NCBI RefSeq assembly: GCF_000350225.1
Contig: NW_005179066.1
Location: 47,731-111,730, forward strand
Origin: Chondrus crispus
Taxonomy: Eukaryota > Rhodophyta > Florideophyceae > Gigartinales > Gigartinaceae
DNA length: 64,000 nucleotides
Direction: 5' to 3'
Shown: one piece after another, positions 46,441 to 55,258 of the stretch
Numbering within the stretch: the first letter of the stretch is position 1
Layout of the letters: each line of letters opens with the position of its first letter
The notes under the pieces: generated by a model
What the model saw: only the letters and a program-made list of their open reading frames with translations
The model's database searches: none
What the model was told of the DNA's origin: nothing
Program-made: the position numbers and the translations under genes

Positions 46441-46837
46441 TTATGCATCGCTAATTTTTCGTTTCCGTGTTGTTTTGGGAGCTATGATAGACTTGAAGTT
46501 CGAGAGTGGAGGAGGGGACGTGAAGCATGCAAATTCCCAACAATAGATTTGAGGCTTTTTGAGTCCGATTCCCACGCAGAGACCAGCCTTGTGACGAAAA
46601 GGCATTTTTGTATATGTGGGGTTTCAGAAGCTCCCTCCAAACGAAAAGGGCGCCAGCCGGGCGATTGGGATGCTTTATTTTTAAATCCATCCATAGGTTT
46701 GAGCTTGGTGCTGCCCACCGCGCGATGCCACAGGTCAGAGGGTACGCAAAATCGTCGAGTACGGGTCATCTATGAAAAATCAAGTTGTTGCTGCTTTGAA
46801 AACTTGTTGCAATATTTGAAGACACCCTTTATGATAG
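46441..46837. other. No recognisable gene
   Basis: Left flank of the nested transposon complex. Overlapping ORFs of 65-95 codons on both strands with no known motif. Confidence 0.4.
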
Positions 46838-47436
46838 TACAGTGCGCGAAACAGGAATAAATACACCCATCGACGAGGACCAATCTGACACTTCGTGATC
46901 AGTCCATTCACAAACTGCAACGTACGCGGGTCCGACACGCGTCAATAAAAGCTCCTATCAATACAAAAGAGAAATCTAGCGCACCACTGTCTAGCTATCT
47001 TTAAAGAACTTGGCGAAGTTGATATGAATACGCGAAATTTGATATGACACAAAACATAAAGAAGCATTTAATACTTCGGTGAAATCCATTGTGGTGTGCG
47101 GAAGACTTCGAAAAAGTCTAATAAAGCTCCTTAGTTCAAAGACGAGCCCGGTATTTTCCATTTGGGCCATTGTGATCTGGTCAGGACCACATCGGAACCA
47201 CTTACAGCAATTTGGGCCGGACCGGCCGGACCCGCCTAGACCACCCGTGCCCTACGTGAGCTCCAGGAGTTGGCGGCGGCGGGTGTGCACCTGCCTTCAA
47301 TGGCTTTTAGGCCGCTCCCAACACGTCGCATCTAAGCCCCAAATACACCAAAAATCAAGTTTCAGTCAATATATGATGTGTGAACGCCCGAAAACAGTCG
47401 TAGAGTAAGCCGAAACCCCTCACAATGGCCCCAATT

Positions 47437-47577
47437 CGCCCCCTTTCAGCGCAAACGCCCCATATGACAACCAAAAAAAGAGCTGGCCAGCGCTGTGAAC
47501 CTCATTCATGCATACTTATTCAAATTTTCGTAACAGTTTGACACTCGTTTTCCTGTCATTACCGCTATGACAACAAG
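47437..47577. repeat. Left terminal inverted repeat of the MULE
   Basis: Inverted counterpart of 49903-50039, with shared strings such as GAACCTCATTCATGCATACT and GTCATTACCGCTATGA. Confidence 0.85.
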
Positions 47578-47599
47578 GCGCATGGATTTGTTGATTGCG

Positions 47600-49795
47600 T
47601 CATAATACACCACCGATGGCCCGCTGGCACGTGCGCACGTTGTGTCTCCTTGAGCCACATCTAGAGCAATGGGTGACGCGGGCAGAAGATGACTCAAGGT
47701 TGCTGATGCGCCTACGCTTTCTCGGGCGACCACGTTTAGAGCGAATAGCCAATGGAAGGCGCAGACCAGTAGGAGCATCTAACTCAAATAAAGAACTCGT
47801 GCATGGAATGTCATACGCAGGGACTCCATCATACTGCAACGTGTACCAAAACGACGAATCATAGCGTCCCAAGTATTCCTCGATGTTGTGCTCGCCCTGC
47901 AGGAACACTTGGCAGAATGCGCGCATGGGAATCTTGTTCCTTGCCACTTACCGCAGGTGCAAGACTTATTTTCTAGATCCACGGTGTACGACAAAAGCGG
48001 GTTATGCTCGGAGAGAACCCGAGCCTTCTTTCGATCAACATCCAAGAAGGTCACTGGTAGGCGGCGCGATATGACTCTTTCGACTGAACAGTTTGCAGAA
48101 GCGACTTGACATGCGGAACCACCAAGGCGCCACTGTCTCTGTGCGCGGTTTGCGCGCGGCGCGCCTGAACATGTCAAGACTGGTTGAGGTCAACGGCACG
48201 TGGAAAGGCGCCACCAATTGGGGCCAGACATACCGGTAAATTTGCCCTGCTCATCGATTCCACCCCTTGTGTTGTAGATCGACCATACCAGCCTTCCCGT
48301 AAAAATGGGTACTGCTCTACATCGAGGACCTTGTTTACGTAGTCTCTGCCTTTCCCCGTGTATCTTGCTCTTGCAGCGGCAAGCTGCCCAGCTGTCCATG
48401 CATGCACTGCCGCGGCGAAGGACTTTCCACTTGTAGCATCCGCTCGCTTGTAGATGTTCCCCTGGCGGTGCAAGCTGCAATTGAACTGTTTCACGCGCGG
48501 CAAAACGGCCGCAATGGCGGCGCGCCCTCCTTTGTTCTGGTCTGTGATGAGGCGTAATTGCTCGCGATCAAAGTCGGTGTTCTTTGACAAACTGAAGAAA
48601 CAATCTCCAGCTGCTTTCACTTTCGTTGTCCGCAACCAGCATCATCGCCATTAGCACTTGACGATGTGAATCGTCGTAACCATATAAGGAAACAGAGTGC
48701 CTTTAGTTACACTAGCGCAATGTGCGGCATCAGCAGAGAAACGGGAACCACTTTAGAAACCATTGTCACAGCAGAGACAGGCACATAAAGCACGGCATAG
48801 AAAAAAGAAGCGTCACTTGGCACGTCATTGCTGACGGACTCACGAAAAGCCGCTTCGTCAAACGATGCTATAGAGCTTGTCTTCTGATGTTGTTCAAGAG
48901 CAATGCGCACTGTGATATCCAGCATCTCCTGCCGGCCTTTGGTGACCAAGTTTGCCTTGTGACCCAAAGCCCGTAGGGCATCAATGTATTGAGGGAGCCT
49001 GGTGACTATATTGTAGTTATCTTTCGTTACGCGATCAAAAGCAGCTTCCCGTGCGCGGTTAAGGAATGAAGGAGAAGCATCACGCCGAAGAAAGGGACGG
49101 AAAGCAGCCCGAATGTCCTGAGCTGACAAAGAAAGCCCTTACAAAATGCGCGGAATGAGGAGATCTGAGAGCATTTCAGGAGAGTATGCTGTCCTTCCAT
49201 ATCGGCGATTCACTGTATTATGCGGTTCGCAGCCGTGTGACACAAACTGCCTTGTAGCCCATACTCTGTCAGGGTTCCGAATAATGTTCGCTCTGAAGCA
49301 GCAGGTGTCATGCATGCATCGGGATTTGAGCCGAGTTGCAGTAAAACGGGCATAGAAGGACTCTTCGTATTCGCCTTTCTTCAAGTCCTGGAATACATGT
49401 CGACGATTTGATATCTCGGCAAACTGGCAGAGCGCCAACAGCGCTTCGTCATGAGAGCCGAAGGCCTGACCCACTGACGGAGAAAAGTTGAGTAACTCAG
49501 ACACAGGCTGCGGCGGGCCCGCGCTCCATCCCTTTTTGAGCGCGAATTTGGCTTCTCCCTTAATACGCTTAATGCGGATGTCTCTGTTTTCATCAGGAGC
49601 GCTGTCCTCGCTTTCACTGCTGCTAGACATGGCCGGCGGTAGTATTAGTGAGTGCCGTGATCTTTTCCCTCTCCCCATTCGACCGCTAATCTTGGCCGTA
49701 ATGTAGCGCGCAGTCGCCCGCAAAAGTTCCTGGATGCGTGACCGCACGGCCAGGTGAGCAGCATTTCCCGCGAAGTTTAGGACAGTCTGGCTCAC
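47600..49795 (-). pseudogene. MULE transposase, frameshifted
   Basis: The minus strand opens at 49795 and shows the N-terminal Cys region (SRCMHDTCCFRANIIRNPDRVW… FVSHGCEPH). A single in-frame TAA at 49139-49141 interrupts it, then SAQDIRAAFRPFLRR to SADAAHCASVTKGTLF (first catalytic D). A frameshift near 48690 leads to VLMAMMLVADNESESSWRLF, another to RLITDQNKGGRAAIAAVLP (second D) with CSLHRQGN, and GWYGRSTTQGVESMSRANL (catalytic E). Downstream is a SWIM zinc finger (CTCGKWQGTRFPCAHS, about 47905-47965) and a zinc knuckle CSRCGSRRHNVRTC near 47620-47660. The stop is at 47600. It is typical MULE architecture, now inactive. Confidence 0.9.
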
Positions 49796-49902
49796 TTATG
49801 CCGGACTGTCTGGGCTCTTCCCAGTTCACCAGACTGTATACATGACCACGCTACGTAGTGGTTATCTGCGACAAGCGCCCCGTGGTTCCCCTGTGGTGCC
49901 AT

Positions 49903-50039
49903 GTTATCATAGCGGTAATGACAAGAAAACGAGTGTCATACTATTACGCAAATTTGAAATAGTATGCATGAATGAGGTTCACGGCGCCGCCCAGCTCTTT
50001 CCTTGGTTGACATATAGGGCGTTTGCGCTGAAAGGGCGG
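49903..50039. repeat. Right terminal inverted repeat of the MULE
   Basis: Inverted counterpart of 47437-47577. Confidence 0.85.
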
Positions 50040-50296
50040 ATTGAACAGCAGTCGGTTCTAAAAAGGACTTTTCCAGAGTAAAAAGATTGACAATTTTCCC
50101 AAAAATAGGCTAAATTCTTACTGTAGTCTTCCGCGCATACTGGCTATTTACAGCACGACGACCAGAACCGCAAGGCGCGTAGTGCTCCTCTTCCTATTAC
50201 CGCACCACCCACTCGCGGGCGCCGTCACCCATCACCCCCCGCATTGAACAAAAAATCCCGCTGATCGCGATAATCGCGCGCGTGTGAGATATGCAC

Positions 50297-50357
50297 GGTG
50301 CCTTCTCGATGAGCACACCACAGTATCATACTGTGTTGTGCTCATCGAGAAGGCACC
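50297..50357. repeat. 61-bp near-perfect palindrome in the left arm
   Basis: GGTGCCTTCTCGATGAGCAC… and its inverse: 30-bp arms, one mismatch, one central C. An equivalent palindrome is at 59262-59322 in the right arm, so it predates separation of the arms. Its right half begins the 281-bp tandem unit. Confidence 0.92.
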
Positions 50358-50890
50358 AAGGACGCGGGCAGGAGGTAACGGTAAAGCGCGACAAGTGGAT
50401 TGTGCGGCCTCCGTTAATAGATCTGACGGCGGAGGGGAGACAGGTGTGAGTGGAGAGCGGGCTGGACACCATAGCACAGCAGTGGATGGAAGTAAGCGAA
50501 AGCGCGATGAGAGCAGCACGGCGGAGGCGGTGCCGACGAAGCGGTGTAGAGAGTCCGGAATGCTTTTTAAAGATCCGTATCAGACCGTGCATATCTCACA
50601 CGCGCGCGATACTGTGGTGTGCTCATCGAGAAAACGCAGGGGAAGCGGACAGGAGGTAACGGTAAAGCGCGACACGTGGATTGTGCGGCCTCCGTCAATA
50701 GATCTGACGGCGAAGGGGAGACAGGTGTGAGTGGAGAGCGGGCTGGACACCATAGCACAGCGGTGGATGGAAGTAAGCGAAGGCGCGATGAGAGCAGCAC
50801 GGCGGAAGCGGTGCCGATGAAGCGGCTTAGAGATTCTGGAATGCTTTTTAAAGATCCGTATCAGACCGTGTATATCTCACACGTGCGCGG
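50329..50890. repeat. Two tandem copies of a 281-bp unit, left arm only
   Basis: Unit 1 (50329-50609) and unit 2 (50610-50890) both start TACTGTG(T/G)TGTGCTCATCG and end near TCACACGCG/TCACACGTG, with few differences. The right arm has one copy, so this is a duplication after the arms formed or a deletion on the right. Confidence 0.88.
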
Positions 50891-51467
50891 TGCTCCAGCT
50901 CACGTTACTTGACTGTAATTTGGTCATTCCTCATTCGAAACAACAAGTCCCCTCTACGTGTCATGATTGTGGGCGCAGACTGTGGAGTTCGCAACACTTC
51001 TGTAACCTCTGGAGTGAATGCATCTACACGCTGCAGAATCAGCACTGAAATGCCAACATACCTAAACCGAAACGGAGTGAAAGCCCTTTTCGAACAATGC
51101 GCTATAATCGTTCCGTTAATCGTGGTGGGCGCTATGTGCTCCCTAAGTTCTTCGGGATCGGCGACAAGAGCTAGTCTTTACCTTGAAATTCCAACTAAAG
51201 CCCTTCTCCAAGCGAAGCTCAAAGAAAATCCCCTGTCGCACCACCGCGATGGGCACGCTCGACCTCTCCGGCCTCTCTCGCGTAAAGAGCGTGCCGTGCT
51301 GTTCGAACAAGGTAGCGCGCAACCGGAGGCGAACGCGGTAGCGACTGTGTGTCTCTGCACTGGGTGACCAGCTGTTGCGCAAACGCATCACATGGCGACT
51401 GTGAGCTTGCGGCACATCAGGCATCTCGCCCAGCTCTTCAATTCGAAAGCAGGTTTCGTCGTGCAAA

Positions 51468-51868
51468 ATGCGATGCCCCCCCGGTTTGGCCGTTCCCTTC
51501 GAACAAAACATCCTCCAGCCCTCCCGCCGACTACGCTCAGCGCCGCGTATGCTCGAACTAGCGCCCGCGCAATGCGATGCACCCCTCCGGTTGGCCCTTC
51601 CCTTCGGGCAGAACAACCTCCAGCCAATACATTACGACAATTGGAGCAACGGATCCCGTTTCACAAGCGTAACCTTGCCAGTGAGATGTGCCCCGAAGAC
51701 GCGCCTCCCCCTGTTCCCCTCGGTCCTCTCTTCCCCTCTGCCATAAACGCTCGCAATGGCCTTACGTCCTGTCCTCGTCCGGACCGTGAGACCCCTTCTC
51801 CGCCGCGCCATCTGCCACACACGCACGCCCTCCCGCCGACTATGCTCGGCACCGCGCATGCTCGAGGT
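51468..51868. repeat. Short direct repeats within the arm
   Basis: CCCTCCCGCCGACTA(C/T)GCTC followed by GCGCCGCG-type sequence occurs at about 51519-51566 and 51826-51870, and the block CGATGC…GGCC.TTCCCTTCG…CTCCAGCC occurs at about 51468-51520 and 51574-51615. The same pattern is mirrored in the right arm (58030-58440). Confidence 0.65.
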
Positions 51869-51886
51869 AGCGCCTGGGTCTGACAT

Positions 51887-52220
51887 CTACGTCATCACTG
51901 GCAGCATCGCTTTGTGCATTCCGTTCATCGTGGCCGCAGCGACGTGAGCAATGACGACATCCTTCTCGGTATCTTGGACCTCATCAGGCCAGGGGTTACC
52001 GACGACATTGTAGACAAGGCTAGTGTTTTCGGACGGATCAGGGAAAGCCTCGGACTTGGGGGCAGGGACAATCTTGCCGGCGATCATGTCGTCAACCCAT
52101 GCCTCGAAGTACTTTTTAGTGAACTCTATGCCTTCCGGGAGCAGATAGCGAGCACATTAAATATTATCGCTATCTGCTCCCAGCAAGAAATTTTCTCGAA
52201 GGCGTAAGCGCAGACCGAGG
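51887..52220 (-). other. Captured-gene-like coding piece in the left arm
   Basis: The minus strand reads LPEGIEFTKKYFEAWVDDM then AGKIVPAPKSEAFPDPSENT and on to a stop at 51887, with C/G-ending codons like the kinase gene. Inward, beyond a hairpin, GKTSVCAYAFEK is encoded at the arm's inner edge. An identical copy of the main part lies at 57767-58012. The protein is not recognised. Confidence 0.45.
52135..52181. repeat. Hairpin at the captured coding piece, left arm
   Basis: GGGAGCAGATAGCG and its inverse enclose a 17-base AT-rich loop. It corresponds to 57716-57764 in the right arm, where the arm pairing is 16 bp. It separates two parts of the captured-gene-like reading frame. Confidence 0.88.
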
Positions 52221-52298
52221 TTTTACCCTTTTTTGAGGACATTGAATTACGCACACAGCACTACATGCATCAATATCTGGTAAATACCCGCAGGGTGT

Positions 52299-54526
52299 TC
52301 AACATTCTCCAAATGGGTCTAGTGCTTCCCTAGTAAGGCGCTGGACAACATCGGGGATCCTACCGGTCGTGTTCAACTCTGGAAAGTAAACAAGAACTGC
52401 TGCGGACGGTACATCACTCTGTGATTGATCGTTTTGTTTCATGGGGACGTAATTGCCAGTGTAGCACAAGCTCTCTCCTCTCTGTCCCTGCACAAGTTCG
52501 AACCACCGAACAGTCAAAATAACGTTGACACTATTTGCATTCTCAACATGTTCAACTCTTACCAACCAGAATGGCGTCACTTCGGTCACGTTTGAACCGC
52601 AGTTTACAGTTACCATGCTGCCTCTCTCATATGTTCACGTGTCCTCCAGAGCCAATTCGCTTTCCGAATCATCATGCGAAACCTCAAGGTCGCGGCAATC
52701 ATCGCAAAAAGAAGCAAATTGCCGGAATTCCCACTTTGGCTGGGCAAACTCTTTGCTTTCCATTGCGGCTATTTCGGAAAGAAGTGATAACACATTTGCT
52801 CTACATCCAATTCTGTTCTCTGTCACATTTACGCGCTTGCGGTACGCGCTGATGTCCACTTGAGAGGGCTTGTTAGTTTTTATGGCCTCTGCTTTTGTCA
52901 TATCTGGAACAAAACGGAGGAAAGTACCAATGAATCCTTCGGTTCTATCAAGTTTCTCAAGCGCTTCCCTCTTTTCCACCATTTTGTACCCGACCAGGCA
53001 GGTAACATGAGCACCACCTCCTTCGAGCTCATGAGAATCATCCCGCTCGAAGACAAACTTTCTGAACGCGAGCATGTTGTTGATTCTCGACGCAACTGCA
53101 CTTTGTTTATCACAGGCACCTGAAAAATTGTTCATCCCAGAGACGCGGCTAGCATGTATGTTGTTTTGTACTGACGCGGAGTTTCCCCCTTGACTTTCAA
53201 CAATGTGCCTGTGAAGTTCCGAAACACAGGCTGTATTCCTATCCCGCATGAAGACAGAAATTCGGCTGAATCGGCGGTCAATGTCCTCATGTGTGTGCCC
53301 AACCGGTAAAAGTTAACAACAATGCGGTTGAAGAGCCCTTTATGCACCATGTAATCACAAAATGCAAAAAAGAAGCGATTCTTGTTGTCTTTTGATGTAT
53401 TATCCAGCTTAACATTCAGCTCTTTCGGAAAACAACTCATACCTTGAGCTCTTTTTGCATCTCGCAAGAAAAAGTGAGCGACATAGCGCATCAATTGTCT
53501 GATTCGCACCTGAGAGGATGTTGTTGGCTGACGTGAAAAAACAAACGAAATGTTGTCCAGAAAGTGCCCCGTGATAGCAAACACCAGTGACCTTCTGCTT
53601 TAGAGGCTTCCCCGTATCTCTTTTTGTCGTCGTGTAGAAGCGCGGTAGTCCAAACTTCGCCTGGTCGGCCCCGTCAATAATTACGGAAAGAATCTCTTGG
53701 GGCCTGTCAATTGCTTTTGACTGAATGAGTCGATATTCAGCTCGCTCAGAGTGGATTTGCTGCAGATGTGCGCGGAATCCTTTCTTAAGTTTTTCTCTAG
53801 ATTTTTCATATCCTGTTTTCCTAGCAATTGATAGCAGACCCTCCTTAAAGCTTGTGCACGTGTCACAAACAGAAAATCCGTGTCTTCGTCTACACTTGAT
53901 ATGTGAGGCATACCGCTTCCAAGTTTCGTAAAAGTGAGAAGAAGAGCACGCTCGACGGCCATACATCCCTTCATTTTCTCGAAACAGCACGTAAACGAGG
54001 TATTTATTTCCATGTGGGAGGTGCCGCTCGATGCTGTGCGGCATTTCATCTCCAAGATCGTCTGCCAAGGCTCGCAGAAATGAAATCACCGAGGATTTTT
54101 TAGTTGAACTCCCATCCGATCCCCCATTCTCCCGGGGAGGTGGGAAGCGTTCGCTGAAGGTAGTTCCATGGCATTGGCAATCATGGTCCTTGACACTTCC
54201 AGAGTGTCAATCACCATTCTCCAACAAACCTGCCAGCCGTCACAGTAGAAGTATCGCTGTGAGCACTGTGGGTCCGGAACGATTAGATCGGCGAGGCGTG
54301 CCTTTTTTTCATCACGAGAAATTGACAGGAAATTCTCTCGCATTGCCCTACACTTCTCTGTACCGACTCCGAAGACCCAAAGACGCTTGCAACAGCGTTT
54401 TGGCATCCATTTGTTGATATTTTTGATGGATTGGCGTCGTCTCTTCTGTAATCGCGACTTCAATGTTTTGCGATCGAGCTCGATTGGGACTTTTGATAGG
54501 GGAGGAGTATCGTCTAACGTCGTCAT
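52299..54526 (-). pseudogene. DDE-type transposase candidate of the large transposon, frameshifted
   Basis: Minus-strand frames assemble into about 740 codons. From 54526: KRLWVFGVGTEKCRAMRENF (‘C…F…’ opening); after a frameshift near 54120, SFLRALADDLGDEMPHSIERHLPHGNK, then FSVCDTCTSFKEGL and HSERAEYRLIQSKA. The core has SVIIDGADQAKFGLPRF near 53640-53690 (D1), LNVKLDNTSKDNKNRF near 53370-53415 (D2) and, after a one-base shift near 53309, PVGHTHEDIDRRFSRIS near 53255-53300. A TGA at 52635-52637 precedes a C-terminal part ending at 52299. ‘D-G-x-D-Q-x-K…D-N-T…G-H-T-H-E-D-I-D’ fits what I recall as DUF7869-type transposon proteins; that name is from memory. Divergent from the 780-codon gene. 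Confidence 0.7.
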
Positions 54527-54637
54527 GATATCGCTCTATGTGCATGTCTCTCGGGTTCAACGCTTCAGGTAGTCATGACGGACCTGCAAGTATGGACTTT
54601 GGGCAAGCACGCACTGCGGCGTGGGATCAAGAAGGCG

Positions 54638-54684
54638 CAGCCGAATACCAGTACAGGATATTATCCTGTACTGGTATTCGGCTG
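54638..54684. repeat. 47-bp perfect palindrome with one central base
   Basis: CAGCCGAATACCAGTACAGG… 23-bp arms, a single central T, no mismatch. It lies in the divergent region of the large transposon. Confidence 0.95.
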
Positions 54685-55063
54685 GAAGCAAAAATTCAGC
54701 AGCCCAGCTCACTGTGTTTTGTTTTCGAAAGAGTAGACATCAGGGATCTATATCAGATTCCTCTGCTGTTGTGTTTCATTTTTTTCTGAAGGTTACGCTT
54801 CGAAGAATTTATCAAAGTCCTTTTCTACGCCTGTCACATGCCTTGAAAGTGACAAATGTTTTCCTTTACGAAGCAAATATTGCGATTCTTACGGAAATGT
54901 TTCGTGAAAAGACGGGAAATCATGGTAGAGCGGAAAGGAATTTGTTCAGGACGATAACTGATATCTATATCAACTGCCCCCCCCTCAACCCTTTCCGAAA
55001 CTCTCACATTCGATCCACTTGTTCAAATGTTTGAACTCAACTGTTCCAATCTTCGGAATGAGG

Positions 55064-55112
55064 CGTGTTTATTCTCTCATTCGCTTAGTAAGCGAATGAG
55101 AGAGTAAACACG
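55064..55112. repeat. 49-bp near-perfect palindrome with one central base
   Basis: CGTGTTTATTCTCTCATTCG… 24-bp arms, one T:G mismatch, a single central G. It lies about 150 bp before the start of the 780-codon gene. Confidence 0.95.
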
Positions 55113-55258
55113 GATAGTAATACGATGGTTTTTATGCCTACAAAAAACAACAGCCGCAACAATTTCCAGAAGCCTTTGCTTAAGTCAGAAGACTCGCGGC
55201 ATTGCCTTTTAGGATAATCAAATCCTGCAACTAAAGCGAGGCAGAAAGTCCTGCAGTC

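Larger units (their letters stand above)
47437..50039 (-). mobile_element. MULE (Mutator-like element), 2.6 kb, inside the left arm
   Basis: Terminal inverted repeats of about 137-141 bp (47437-47577 and 49903-50039) share CTTTCAGCGCAAACGCCC at the ends. Inside is a MULE transposase pseudogene. The right arm of the host transposon (about 59571-59600) gives the empty site: GGCCCCAATAACAGCAG, against GGCCCCAATT[MULE]ATTGAACAGCAG here. The flanks share only ATT, shorter than the 8-10 bp usual for MULEs. Confidence 0.85.
47079..52225. repeat. Left inverted arm of the large transposon (split by a MULE)
   Basis: 47079-47436 plus 50040-52225 correspond in inverted order to 57673-60138. Long parts are identical or nearly so (for example 51143-52200 versus 57660-58760, where encoded ORFs of 157, 163, 84 and 66 codons are the same). 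Differences are the MULE, a tandem doubling of a 281-bp unit at 50329-50890 and loss of about 180 bp in the outer part relative to the right arm. Confidence 0.93.
54527..55258. promoter_or_regulatory. Divergent intergenic region between the two transposon genes
   Basis: This 730-bp gap must hold the promoters of both genes. It has two near-perfect palindromes (54638-54684, 55064-55112) and no convincing ORF. The precise promoter elements are not identifiable. Confidence 0.4.

Noticed and set aside
51143..51883. Overlapping ORFs of 84-163 codons on both strands in the arms
   Set aside because: Mutually overlapping GC-rich frames with no recognisable protein; likely non-coding arm sequence.
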